From the NCBI GenBank assembly GCA_964592335.1, contig CAZQEU010000009.1, positions 1-34,217 of the forward strand: a DNA stretch of 34,217 bases, given 5' to 3'. The DNA is from CAZKUB01 sp964592335 (lineage in GTDB: Archaea; Thermoplasmatota; E2; DHVEG-1). The position numbers and the translations under genes are program-made. Positions 8,646 through 17,396 of this stretch are shown piece after piece. How positions within the stretch are numbered: the stretch's first letter is position 1; each line of letters begins with the position of its first letter. Under the pieces are notes generated by a model, which searched no databases, was not told the origin of the DNA, and saw nothing but the letters and a program-made list of their open reading frames with translations.

Positions 8646-8746
8646 AAACTTAAAATTAAATATTTTTAAAGTAGTTTTTAAATATACACAATGCATTCAA
8701 ATAATTATTAGAGGACGATAGAAAAAAAATTTGTTATTTTATTTCT

Positions 8747-10339
8747 ATGGGATGTCATATGTTAAAAGAATCTGAAGGAAAAACTTTACAAGAAGAAAAC
8801 AAAATCAAAAAGAAATATTCATCTGATTATGATAGATACAAAACACTTTTCGAGTCAATAAATGCAGCTGCTTTTATAACAGATCTAGATGGAAAAATAA
8901 TAGAATCAAATCTTAAATCATGCGATCTTTTAGGATATGGATGGGAAGAACTTAACAATATGAATCTTCAATCTATCTTCCCTGAAGACCTTCAGTGGGA
9001 TTTACTTTTTGATGAGATAAAATCAAAAGGTGGTATGAACTTTGAATCAAAAAATAAAAGAAAAAATGGAGCCGTTTTCCCAGTAACTATTGATACTTCT
9101 CTTTTCACTCTGGACAAAAAACCAGTGATGCTTGTTTTGATATGGGATATAACAGATAGAAAACTAGCTGAAGTTCAACTTCGTGAATCAGAGCAAAGAT
9201 ACAGATGTGTTTTCGACAACTCAGCTGTTGCAATAATGCTTACAGATGACCGAGAACGAATAGTATCATGGAATAAATACGCTGAAACACTACTTGGTAT
9301 GGGTGAAGATGAACTTCTCAACAAACCAGTAGCAATGCTTTATCCTCCTGATGAATGGAAAAAAATCCGCTCTGAAAACATCCGTGAAAAAGGTATGCAG
9401 CATCATCTTGAAACAAAGATGTATACCAAAGATGAAAACCTGCTTGATGTAGATATATCAATTAGTGTTCTTAGAAATGAAAAAAATGAAGTCAGCGGTT
9501 CTATAGGAATCATCAAAAATATAACTGAGCAGAAAAAAGCAGAGCAACTGCTCAAAGAAAGCGAGGAAAAATTCAAAGGTCTTTTCGAATGTTCAACTGA
9601 TGGGATGCTAGTTCTTGATGCACGTGGTCAGATAATAGATGTAAACTCTCAAGCACTAAACTTTTTTGGTGTTACAAAAGATAAAATGATTAGTAACAAT
9701 TTTTTGAGTATGGGCCTATTGACACCAAAATCATTATCCATTGTAGTAAGCCAGTTTCAAGAGCTTTTATCTAAAAAAATTGCTACAAGCCAAGAAACAG
9801 AAGTAATTGATAAAAATAATGATATAATAAGTGTTGAGCTTAGTTCGTTTTTTTTGGTTAGAAAAGAAAACGAAGTTGACAATTTTGTATTAGTAATACG
9901 TGATATAAGAGATAGGAAACAAGCAGAGATAAAACTTTCAAAAGAACATGGTCTTCTTCAAACACTCATGGATAGCGTTCCAGATTCCATATACTTTAAA
10001 GACGATCAAAACAGATTTATAAAAGTAAACAAAGCAAAAGCGGCTCATTCAAATGTTAAACCGAATGAGATGATAAGTAAAACAGATTTTGATTTTTTAC
10101 CTGAAGAAGAAGCAAAAAAAGCCTTTGAAGATGACAAAGAAGTACTTGAGACGGGTAAGTTTATAATAAACAAAGTTGAAAAACTTACAAATGTTGATGG
10201 CTCTGCACGCTGGGTTTCAGTTACAAAAATACCTCGTTTTGATGCAGAAGGGAACATCATTGGTACGATGGGTATATCCCGTGATGTCACTGAATTAAAA
10301 AGATTAGAAGAACGCTACAAACAAGATATAGAGCATTAA
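8747..10339 (+). CDS. Multi-PAS sensory protein without an output domain
   Basis: 530 residues made up of four PAS/PAC units (about 27-145, 147-268, 270-395 and 398-520), each ending in the typical W/I-x-DITDRK, ITEQKKAE, IRDRKQAE or VTELKRLEE linker. There is no membrane segment and no histidine-kinase, GGDEF or other output domain. The protein ends in a short coiled coil (RLEERYKQDIEH) where a kinase would normally begin. It may act as a partner of a separate kinase, or be truncated: the stop lies 8 nt from the 3' end of tRNA-Ser. ATG 8759 (fifth codon) is an alternative start. A TATA (TTTTTAAATATAC) lies at about 8676. Confidence 0.85.
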   Translation: MGCHMLKESEGKTLQEENKIKKKYSSDYDRYKTLFESINAAAFITDLDGKIIESNLKSCDLLGYGWEELNNMNLQSIFPEDLQWDLLFDEIKSKGGMNFESKNKRKNGAVFPVTIDTSLFTLDKKPVMLVLIWDITDRKLAEVQLRESEQRYRCVFDNSAVAIMLTDDRERIVSWNKYAETLLGMGEDELLNKPVAMLYPPDEWKKIRSENIREKGMQHHLETKMYTKDENLLDVDISISVLRNEKNEVSGSIGIIKNITEQKKAEQLLKESEEKFKGLFECSTDGMLVLDARGQIIDVNSQALNFFGVTKDKMISNNFLSMGLLTPKSLSIVVSQFQELLSKKIATSQETEVIDKNNDIISVELSSFFLVRKENEVDNFVLVIRDIRDRKQAEIKLSKEHGLLQTLMDSVPDSIYFKDDQNRFIKVNKAKAAHSNVKPNEMISKTDFDFLPEEEAKKAFEDDKEVLETGKFIINKVEKLTNVDGSARWVSVTKIPRFDAEGNIIGTMGISRDVTELKRLEERYKQDIEH

Positions 10340-10347
10340 TAAATTAG

Positions 10348-10432
10348 CGCGAGGAGGGAGATTCGAACTCCCGCGGTCGTAAGACCAAAGGATTAGCAAT
10401 CCTTCGCCGTAGCCAGGCTGGGCCATCCTCGC
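10348..10432 (-). tRNA. tRNA-Ser (GCU)
   Basis: An 85-nt class II tRNA on the minus strand. Acceptor GCGAGGA pairs with TCCTCGC (10349-10355), discriminator G is at 10348, and no CCA is encoded. D arm GCC/GGC; anticodon stem AAGGA/TCCTT with loop TTGCTAA, giving anticodon GCU (AGC/AGU codons). The long variable arm GGTC-TTAC-GACC and T arm GGGAG-TTCGAAT-CTCCC are typical of serine tRNAs. Confidence 0.97.
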
Positions 10433-10541
10433 AAAGAAATATTTTTTTTTGAAAGGTGAAATAAGACATCTTGATAAAAAGGTTATTATTAGTTTTTTGT
10501 ACAAATATTAAAATATCATAGCATATTATATAAAATATATT

Positions 10542-11963
10542 ATGGAGGATTGGACAGAGAAATACAGGCCAAAAACTCTTGACGAGATAGTAGGAAACGA
10601 AAAAGCAATAACTGAGATTAGACGTTGGGCTAAATCCTGGATCCAAGGTAAACCAAAACATAAAGCAATTATACTTTCTGGTAAAGCAGGTACAGGTAAG
10701 ACGAGTACTGCACTTGCTCTTGCAAATGAGATGGGCTGGACATCAATAGAGCTTAACACTTCAGATGCAAGAAATGCTCAAAAAATAAAAGATGTAGCAA
10801 CATCTGGAGCGGTAAACGAAACTTTTTCAGATGATGGACAGTTTATATCCTCTCGCAGTGGTGGAAGAAAACTCATTATATTAGATGAAGCGGATAATCT
10901 TTATGAAAAACGTGCAACTAATCAAGATAATCTAAATGATTTAAGTGATAAAGGCGGAAAAAAAGCAATAGTTGAAACCGTTAAAATTACAAATCAACCA
11001 ATAATCTTGATTGTAAATGATTACTACAGCCTTATAAAAGGCAGTGGAGAGGTTTTAAAAAAATTTTGTAAACAAATCAAGTTCTATGATCCATATCCAA
11101 GTTATGTTTTCACGCTTTTGAAAAGAATATGTATTGCAGAAGAGATATCTGTTGATTCGAAAGTACTGAAAAACATAGCAGATAGATGCAAAGGAGATAT
11201 ACGTTCAGCTGTAAATGATCTTCAAACAGTTTCTATGGGCCGCAAAACAATTGATTCATCCTTTTTAGATGTACTTGGCTACCGTGATCGTGGAAAAGAT
11301 ATATTTTCTGCTATGCGGGAGATATTTAAAACAAAAGATATAAAAACTATACGTGAAAGTATCTCTCATCTAGATTCAGATCCTCAGTTGGTTCTTTTAT
11401 GGATAAATGAAAACCTTCCAAAAGAATACATTGACAGATATGATTTGATAAAAGGCTATGATGCTATATCAAAAGCAGATGTATTTCTAGGTCGAACATT
11501 TAAATGCCAAAACTATTGCCTATGGTCTTATGCCTGTGATATGATGAATGGTGGTGTTGCAACAGCAAAAACTCATTCTTATCCAAATACGAAATATAAT
11601 TTTCCAACTTGGCTCAGACAGAAAAAAAGAGTTAAAAATAATGCTAATTTAAGAGAAAAAATTACAAAAAAACTAGGTGAAAACTCTCATCTCTCCAGTA
11701 AAAAAACAAAAGATGTCCTGTATCCTTATTTTCTTAGTATGTTTAGAAATGATACTTATTTTGCAATTAAAATGAAAGACAGATATGACTTAAGCGAAAA
11801 TGAGATAGTATATCTTCTTGGCAAAAATCATTCTCATAAATTAGAAGAGATTTTAAAGAATACAAAAGATGATTTTGTTGAAACTCTTGATGAAAAAGAA
11901 GAGAAAAAAGAATTAGAAGAAGAGGATAAAGAAAAAAATCAACAGAGTCTCTTTGATTTCTGA
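10542..11963 (+). CDS. rfcL: Replication factor C large subunit
   Basis: A 473-residue clamp-loader large subunit that loads PCNA during DNA replication together with RFC small subunits. It starts MEDWTEKYRPKTLDEIVGN, with Walker A GKAGTGKT (47-54), Walker B LDEAD (114-118), and sensor-type residues near IADRCKGDIRSAVNDLQ. After the collar region, a charged linker (E/K-rich, about 440-465) ends in QQSLFDF (467-473), a good PIP box for PCNA binding. TATA-like sequences (AATATTAAAATATC about 10504; ATTATATAAAATA about 10524) suggest a leaderless or short-leader mRNA. The stop directly abuts the stop of the next, convergent gene. Confidence 0.97.
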   Translation: MEDWTEKYRPKTLDEIVGNEKAITEIRRWAKSWIQGKPKHKAIILSGKAGTGKTSTALALANEMGWTSIELNTSDARNAQKIKDVATSGAVNETFSDDGQFISSRSGGRKLIILDEADNLYEKRATNQDNLNDLSDKGGKKAIVETVKITNQPIILIVNDYYSLIKGSGEVLKKFCKQIKFYDPYPSYVFTLLKRICIAEEISVDSKVLKNIADRCKGDIRSAVNDLQTVSMGRKTIDSSFLDVLGYRDRGKDIFSAMREIFKTKDIKTIRESISHLDSDPQLVLLWINENLPKEYIDRYDLIKGYDAISKADVFLGRTFKCQNYCLWSYACDMMNGGVATAKTHSYPNTKYNFPTWLRQKKRVKNNANLREKITKKLGENSHLSSKKTKDVLYPYFLSMFRNDTYFAIKMKDRYDLSENEIVYLLGKNHSHKLEEILKNTKDDFVETLDEKEEKKELEEEDKEKNQQSLFDF

Positions 11964-12728
11964 TTATTTTATATCCTCAAGTTTTTTCATTGTATCAACT
12001 GCTTCTTGTTTATATCTATCCTTAATCTTATGATATGTCTCATCAGATATTTTTTTAGAACGATGCTTTTTTTCAACTTCTTTTAACAGATCCATCAAAA
12101 GTCCTTTTTTTGTCGAAAGATACTCTTTAGAAGCAGTTTTACTCTCAACTGTTTTAGGAGAAGTACTAGCTGATCCTATTTTTTTGCTAAAGAAGAATAT
12201 AGCGATTAGAAGAATAACAAGTACTGCTATAATTGCATAAACCAATGTAGGTATATTTTCAACAGTTACCGTTTCCCCTGGACTTTGTTTTTGTAAAGGA
12301 ACTTTTATCAAACTATCAGATTTTAGATTTGTACCTGAAAATATTTGTTTCCCATCAAATTTTATTGTCAACGAGGTTACATTTGTATTTGTCCTTGTTT
12401 GATAAGTTTCTAAGCCATCATCTAAATAATATTTAACTTTATAAACATCAGCTTTTGCTATTTCATACTGAGTTAAATTAACTGCATACGGAAGATTATA
12501 AGGATATGACAAAGTCACATTTACATCATTTATGACTAATTCATTATCTAAAGGATAAAAACATATCAGCATTGTAGTTAAATCATCCTCTGGTGTTATC
12601 GTTTCAAGAACAGAAATTGCGTTGCTTTCTGTAGATATTTCTATATCAATTTCTTGCCCGCTGACTAGCATGGCACTACCCACAACTATCATAAATACTG
12701 CAATTATTGCTAGGATTAATCTCTTCAT
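11964..12728 (-). CDS. Secreted/membrane-anchored protein, single TM plus short helical tail
   Basis: 254 residues: a signal segment (about 1-24), a beta-rich extracellular domain (about 25-160), one transmembrane helix (about 163-187, VYAIIAVLVILLIAIFFFS), then a cytosolic tail. The tail's last 45 residues (KKGLLMDLLKEVEKKHRSKKISDETYHKIKDRY) resemble SHOCT-like or oligomerisation helices. No enzyme motif is seen. GGGGAG lies upstream of the ATG. It may anchor a surface complex or act as a sensor; the function is unknown. Its stop is back to back with the rfcL stop with no spacer, so transcription is tightly convergent. Confidence 0.75.
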   Translation of the reverse strand: MKRLILAIIAVFMIVVGSAMLVSGQEIDIEISTESNAISVLETITPEDDLTTMLICFYPLDNELVINDVNVTLSYPYNLPYAVNLTQYEIAKADVYKVKYYLDDGLETYQTRTNTNVTSLTIKFDGKQIFSGTNLKSDSLIKVPLQKQSPGETVTVENIPTLVYAIIAVLVILLIAIFFFSKKIGSASTSPKTVESKTASKEYLSTKKGLLMDLLKEVEKKHRSKKISDETYHKIKDRYKQEAVDTMKKLEDIK

Positions 12729-12829
12729 TTTAAAAACTCCCCATCATGGTCATAATTATAGCTATTTATTTATCTTTCTAAATTACTTAATTTGGTAAAT
12801 ATGTGATATTTCAAAAAATTAAATAAGAT

Positions 12830-14914
12830 TTAATCTTTTGGCCATTCGAAATGTGTGTTTTTGAAGAAAGTATATTCTAGATTATTCCAGTCATCAAAGT
12901 CTACTCTTCCATTATCGCCATCTGAGTAATCAAGTATAAAATATGTGTATTGGTAGCTCATGCAGCTTTTATAGTTTCGATATATCCAGAATTCTTTGTA
13001 TCCTGGTTTTACGGTGGCATGATTGTCGATTCCTTTGAAATCATCTACAAACAAGCCCAGTGTATGACCAAGTTCATGCATGCTACCTGTTGCAATTAAT
13101 CTACCACGTGATATATCTGGGTTTCCTTTTGAAAGTACATCTGCAGATATGCAAAAACCATTTAGATGTCCCCAGCCCATAAAAGCAAAACCACTACCAG
13201 GTCCTCTATCACATATTAGACCGTAGTGAAATATGTTTTTACGAGGATTGTTCAGATCGTTGTGTAAAAAATAATCCCAGTATAGATTAGTTAACATATC
13301 AAAATCAAAATCTGTAATATATGGTATTTCTTCACCGCCATCTAACTCTCCGTTGTCTATATGCAAGCTTATGTTGTGTTCTTCAAAACGCTCTTGTATC
13401 TCTTCGATATATTTTTCAGGTATTATATTTGATGCGGCTTCTGTTTTTGATCTTGTCCAGTCAAACTCTAAGAAAATATCTTTTTTATTGGGATCTGCAC
13501 CCCAGTTATATGCATAGCATTCCTCAAAGTTATTCAACCCGTCTTCATCATTGTCTATATTTATGTGGTCATTCCAAACACTTGAATTAAACTCATCATA
13601 TTTCTCTTCCCACCAATCAGGTAGTCCATCATTGTCTGTATCAATTCCATTAAGCTCTATTGGATTATCTTCGTATCCAGACACATTTGTTTTTGAAAAT
13701 ATGTCTTTGACAACCCAATCTGCTCCGGCTTGTTTATATGGATTTAGGCTCCATGGTAACCTCTTTAGTTTTCCAAAGCTTCTTTTAATAGCATTTGTTG
13801 GTCTGAAACCATAGTTAAATAATGGTCCTAAAGCACTACCCCACCAATTAAATCTGGCATCACAGAAAGAGTTTCTAATGTTTACTGAGTCAATTTGATT
13901 ATTGTAAAGATTACTTTTTTTAACTTGTATATTGCCACTAGACATAGATATAGCATGTCTAAAATTATTTACCAGGTTGCATTTGTTTATTTTTATTTCT
14001 CCCACATTTTTATGTGCCCATACACCATAATGTGTTATATTTTCGATATTGCAGTAACCCAAGTTTAGATTTGTAGAGTCTCTAAGAAGTACGCCAAAGC
14101 CGTTATGTAAAATATTACAGTTTATAAAATCAAAATCATTTGATTTATACATAACACATCCTCCCCCATTATCATTGTTGTCACATATAGCACAGTCTAC
14201 TATTTTTACATCTGAGCTTTTATTGAAAAATAATCCTGTCCCTGTTTCATGTATATAGCATTTTTTGATCTCAATATTATTTGATTTCTTAGAACTTACT
14301 CCAATCGAGCTGTGGCAAAACTCGCTATCTATGATTTGTATGTTATTACTTGATTTTAAAAAAACTCCTTTACCATTTAGATATAAAGAACAATTCTCCA
14401 ACATGCTGTTTGATGTATTGTTAAAAAGGATGCCTACTCTTGTCATCTTAATTATACAATCTGAGATTTTGTTATAGTCTCCATTTATTTTAATTGCTGA
14501 GTTTTCTTTGTAGCCACCAGAATTTATAAAAGTAAACTTTTCTATTTTTGTTTTATCAGATAAAACGTTAATTGCGAATTCATTGTATTGTGCATCTATT
14601 ATGGTTTTATCTTTGTCTTCACCTATTAACCATAATGATTTGTCTATGGTTATTTGTTCTTGATAAATACCTTTTGAAACATCTATTATATCATCGTTTT
14701 CAGCATTGTTTACAGCCTCAGATATAGTTTGATAGGGATGTTGCATACTTCCAGTCCATGGCCCTGCTGTATTGTTTTTATCAACATGTATAATGTTTGT
14801 TTCTAAGTTGTAAAAAATGTTTTTTTCGTTGGATATTTCCGTTGATAAAACTTGGCTAAAGCTTATTGATAGCATCATTAAAGCCATTATTGATATTATT
14901 ATTTTTTTTCTCAT
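12830..14914 (-). CDS. Secreted beta-helix protein with a C-terminal metzincin-like domain
   Basis: 694 residues. Signal peptide about 1-25; a right-handed parallel beta-helix of NosD/PbH1 type about 45-360 with repeated N/S-rich turns (for example SNNIQIIDSEFCHSS); an Asp-rich calcium-binding-like stretch (DTDNDGLPDWWEEKYD, 425-440; DNDEDGLNNFEE, 454-465); then a peptidase-like region. HELGHTLGLFVDD (613-625) is HExxHxxG, and CMSYQY (651-656) fits a metzincin Met-turn. The usual third ligand at +10 is V623, with D624 next to it, so activity is uncertain. It is probably an extracellular enzyme binding or processing surface polymers. The ATG is followed by a clear signal sequence. Confidence 0.82.
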   Translation of the reverse strand: MRKKIIISIMALMMLSISFSQVLSTEISNEKNIFYNLETNIIHVDKNNTAGPWTGSMQHPYQTISEAVNNAENDDIIDVSKGIYQEQITIDKSLWLIGEDKDKTIIDAQYNEFAINVLSDKTKIEKFTFINSGGYKENSAIKINGDYNKISDCIIKMTRVGILFNNTSNSMLENCSLYLNGKGVFLKSSNNIQIIDSEFCHSSIGVSSKKSNNIEIKKCYIHETGTGLFFNKSSDVKIVDCAICDNNDNGGGCVMYKSNDFDFINCNILHNGFGVLLRDSTNLNLGYCNIENITHYGVWAHKNVGEIKINKCNLVNNFRHAISMSSGNIQVKKSNLYNNQIDSVNIRNSFCDARFNWWGSALGPLFNYGFRPTNAIKRSFGKLKRLPWSLNPYKQAGADWVVKDIFSKTNVSGYEDNPIELNGIDTDNDGLPDWWEEKYDEFNSSVWNDHINIDNDEDGLNNFEECYAYNWGADPNKKDIFLEFDWTRSKTEAASNIIPEKYIEEIQERFEEHNISLHIDNGELDGGEEIPYITDFDFDMLTNLYWDYFLHNDLNNPRKNIFHYGLICDRGPGSGFAFMGWGHLNGFCISADVLSKGNPDISRGRLIATGSMHELGHTLGLFVDDFKGIDNHATVKPGYKEFWIYRNYKSCMSYQYTYFILDYSDGDNGRVDFDDWNNLEYTFFKNTHFEWPKD

Positions 14915-15030
14915 AAAATATTTTTCCCCTAATATTTAAACTAAAAAACCATAAATATATTATGTCATATATAATTTTGGTTTATGCCTGCTTGATTTTG
15001 TTATATTAGATTTATAAGATTATTTTTTAA

Positions 15031-15050
15031 TTAGCGAAACATGTAAAAAC
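15031..15050 (+). promoter_or_regulatory. BRE/TATA promoter of the SecB-like gene
   Basis: TTAGCGAAA (15031-15039) followed by CATGTAAAAA (about 15040-15049) resembles an archaeal BRE plus TATA box. The expected start, about 27 nt further on, falls a few bases before the ATG at 15077, giving a nearly leaderless mRNA. The same TTAGCGAAA block precedes the TATA boxes of the cdrS-like gene and the ncRNA at 32850. Confidence 0.45.
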
Positions 15051-15076
15051 ATGATGCTGGTTATGGGTTTATACTT

Positions 15077-15502
15077 ATGAAAATTAGAAACATAAATCTA
15101 AAAGCAATTGAGGCAAGAAGATATATTAAACCAAATGAGCGACCGAAAAAAGTAAGGATAGATCATAACAGCTCATTTACACATGTTTCATATGAAGAAA
15201 ACAACCAAGGTATGATTGAATTTCAATATACTGCAAGTTATAGCTCTGTTGGTATGATAAAAATCGAAGGATCACTTATGATTGAGCATGAAAAGATTCA
15301 AAAAATTGTAGATGATTGGAATAGTTCAAAAAAAATGCCAAACGAGATAGCAAGTCATGTACACACAGCAATTATGCATGCATGTGTCCCACAAGCCGTA
15401 GGCATTGCAAAAGATTTGACTCTTCCACCACCAATACCACTTCCACAGGTAAAACTTGGTCAAAAACCTAGCAAAGCTGAATCAGGTCCAGAAGTAGCAT
15501 AA
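15077..15502 (+). CDS. Conserved protein, possibly SecB-like chaperone
   Basis: A 141-residue cytosolic protein. Beta strands (about 30-75: FTHVSYEENNQGMIEFQYTA, SSVGMIKIEGSLMI) are followed by two helices (about 75-115, including IASHVHTAIMHACVPQAVGIAKDL) and a proline-rich end (LPPPIPLPQVKLG). This order, and the Pro-rich segment after the last helix, recall SecB-type export chaperones and archaeal SecB-like proteins. The resemblance is judged by eye only. It precedes the UMP kinase gene by 58 nt on the same strand. A conserved protein of unknown function is the safe call. Confidence 0.6.
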   Translation: MKIRNINLKAIEARRYIKPNERPKKVRIDHNSSFTHVSYEENNQGMIEFQYTASYSSVGMIKIEGSLMIEHEKIQKIVDDWNSSKKMPNEIASHVHTAIMHACVPQAVGIAKDLTLPPPIPLPQVKLGQKPSKAESGPEVA

Positions 15503-15560
15503 TTTTTTCTTTTTTTGTTTTAACAATACTAATAAATAGTTTACGTATTCCTCTTCAATA

Positions 15561-16235
15561 ATGGAAACTGTAGTAATTTCAATAGGTGGGTCAGTACTTT
15601 TTTCAGGAGAAGTTGAAAATGTTTTTTTTAAAGAATTAAATTCTATTCTACAAAAATCCTCCAAAACCTATAGGATATATCTAGTAGTAGGCGGAGGGAA
15701 AAAAGCAAGGAAACTAATTAAAGAAGGTAGAGAAAAAAACCTGTCTGAAGAAGAACTTGACAGTATTGGAATAAATGTAACACGTGAAAACGCAAAGACT
15801 CTTACAGATAAACTTGAAAATTCAAATATACCTATCCCAGAATCAACAGATGAAGCAAAAAATATGCCTGAAAAAATAGTTGTAATGGGTGGCACGACAC
15901 CAGGTCATAGTACAGATATGGTTGGAGCAGAGCTTGCAGAGAAAACATGTGCTTCTAAATTTATAATCGCAACTAATGTTGATGGAGTATATAATAAAGA
16001 TCCAAATAAATTCTCAGATGCAAAAAAATATAGTGAAATTAAAATAAGTGATTTGATAAAGCAGCAAGGCACTAAGTGGAAAACTGCTGGGAAAAATACT
16101 GTAATAGATGGTCCTGCTCTTGCAATAATTCATAAAGCAAAGATTCCTACTTTTGTTTTAAATGGTAAACAACTTGATGAACTAGAAAAAGCAATAACTG
16201 ATCAAAAATTCAATGGAACAATAATAAAAAATTAA
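15561..16235 (+). CDS. pyrH: UMP kinase (archaeal PyrH)
   Basis: A 224-residue amino-acid-kinase-fold protein that phosphorylates UMP to UDP in pyrimidine synthesis. The N-terminal SIGGSVLF, GGGKKARK (nucleotide binding), the INVTRENAK stretch, TTPGHSTDMVGAELAEK and NVDGVYNKDPNK are typical of archaeal PyrH, which is about 220-225 residues long. The start at ATG 15561 gives the normal METVVISIGGS beginning. It converges with ftsZ, separated by 22 nt that are T-rich on both strands. Confidence 0.95.
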   Translation: METVVISIGGSVLFSGEVENVFFKELNSILQKSSKTYRIYLVVGGGKKARKLIKEGREKNLSEEELDSIGINVTRENAKTLTDKLENSNIPIPESTDEAKNMPEKIVVMGGTTPGHSTDMVGAELAEKTCASKFIIATNVDGVYNKDPNKFSDAKKYSEIKISDLIKQQGTKWKTAGKNTVIDGPALAIIHKAKIPTFVLNGKQLDELEKAITDQKFNGTIIKN

Positions 16236-16257
16236 AAAAAGAAAAGATTTTGTTTTT

Positions 16258-17373
16258 TTAACGTACAAAATCAATGTCTACACTTTTTTTAGCAACTGGT
16301 ACTGCAGCTGGAGCTTGTTTTGCGATTGCATTGCTGCTTGGTCCAAGTATATTTGGTGATTGTACACCAGTCATAATGGCCATCACACGGCATTTTCCTT
16401 CAAACTCAGGAATTACTCTTGCACCAAGTATGACATTTGAATAGCAGTCCAAGTCTTCAGTAAGTGACTTTGCAACGTCTTGTACATATTTTAGACTCAT
16501 ATTTGGTCCACCTGTTATATGTACTAGTGCACCGGTTGCACCTTTGTAATCTACATTTAATAATGGATGATTTAGTGCTTCCTGTACTATTTCATCAACG
16601 CCTGCACCTTCTTCTGCTTCGCCCCAAAGCATAACTGATAGGCCACCTTGGTCCATTATAGCTTTCATATCTGCATAATCAAGGTTTATCAAAGATGGAA
16701 CTGTTATTGTCTCTGATAATCCTTTGACTGTTTCTGCAATCATTTGATCCATTACAGAGAATGCTTGATTAATTGGTAGGTTTGGTACAAACTCAAGTAG
16801 CCTGTTGTTATCTAAAACAACGGTGCTGTCTGCTTTTATTCTTAAACTGTCAAGCCCCTCATCTGCTTTTATGAGACGGGCACGCTCAACATTGAATGGA
16901 GTAGAAACCATACAAGTTACAACTGCATTGTGTTTTTTTGCAATTTCTGCTACAACTGGTGCAGAACCTGTTCCAGTACCTCCACCCATACCAGCAGTGA
17001 TGAATACTAAATCGGAGTCTTTTACTAACTCTTCTATTTCATGTTGGGATTCGCGAGCTGCACGCTCTGCGACATCTGGAAAACCACCCGCTCCAAGACC
17101 ACGGGTCATTCTTCCACCAATAAGAATCTTATGATCTGCCTCGACAAGATCAAGTGCCTGTTTATCGGTATTAATCGCTATTGTATCTGCGCCTTTGACA
17201 CCGAGTTTATTTAATCTTGTTACTGTGTTTCCACCTGCTCCACCACATCCAATGATTGTGATACGTGGTGTGCCGAACATATCCTCACCATTTATATTTA
17301 ACCTGCTTTCTTCTTCCATTTTATTGCTAACTGCATCTTTTATAAAAGCTTCCATATTGTTATTTTTTCCCAT
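16258..17373 (-). CDS. ftsZ: Cell-division GTPase FtsZ
   Basis: A 371-residue tubulin-like GTPase that forms the division ring. Seen: GCGGAGGNTVTRL (42-54), the tubulin signature GGGTGTGS (130-137), NVERARLIKADEGL (H6/H7 region) and the T7-loop-like NLDYAD. The C-terminal linker is Ala/Pro-rich and ends KKSVDIDFVR, a short conserved tail expected to bind a membrane anchor or partner. GGAGG (11 nt) and GGAG (5 nt) precede the ATG. It follows the CdrS-like regulator, with a 100-nt gap holding a GC-rich structured element. The pairing with a CopG-type gene parallels the cdrS-ftsZ2 operon of haloarchaea. Confidence 0.97.
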   Translation of the reverse strand: MGKNNNMEAFIKDAVSNKMEEESRLNINGEDMFGTPRITIIGCGGAGGNTVTRLNKLGVKGADTIAINTDKQALDLVEADHKILIGGRMTRGLGAGGFPDVAERAARESQHEIEELVKDSDLVFITAGMGGGTGTGSAPVVAEIAKKHNAVVTCMVSTPFNVERARLIKADEGLDSLRIKADSTVVLDNNRLLEFVPNLPINQAFSVMDQMIAETVKGLSETITVPSLINLDYADMKAIMDQGGLSVMLWGEAEEGAGVDEIVQEALNHPLLNVDYKGATGALVHITGGPNMSLKYVQDVAKSLTEDLDCYSNVILGARVIPEFEGKCRVMAIMTGVQSPNILGPSSNAIAKQAPAAVPVAKKSVDIDFVR

Positions 17374-17396
17374 ATTACTCCATTCCTCCTAAATTT

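Noticed and set aside
10304..10759. Minus-strand frames near tRNA-Ser and the rfcL start
   Set aside because: They run through the tRNA gene and antisense to rfcL and lack ribosome sites.
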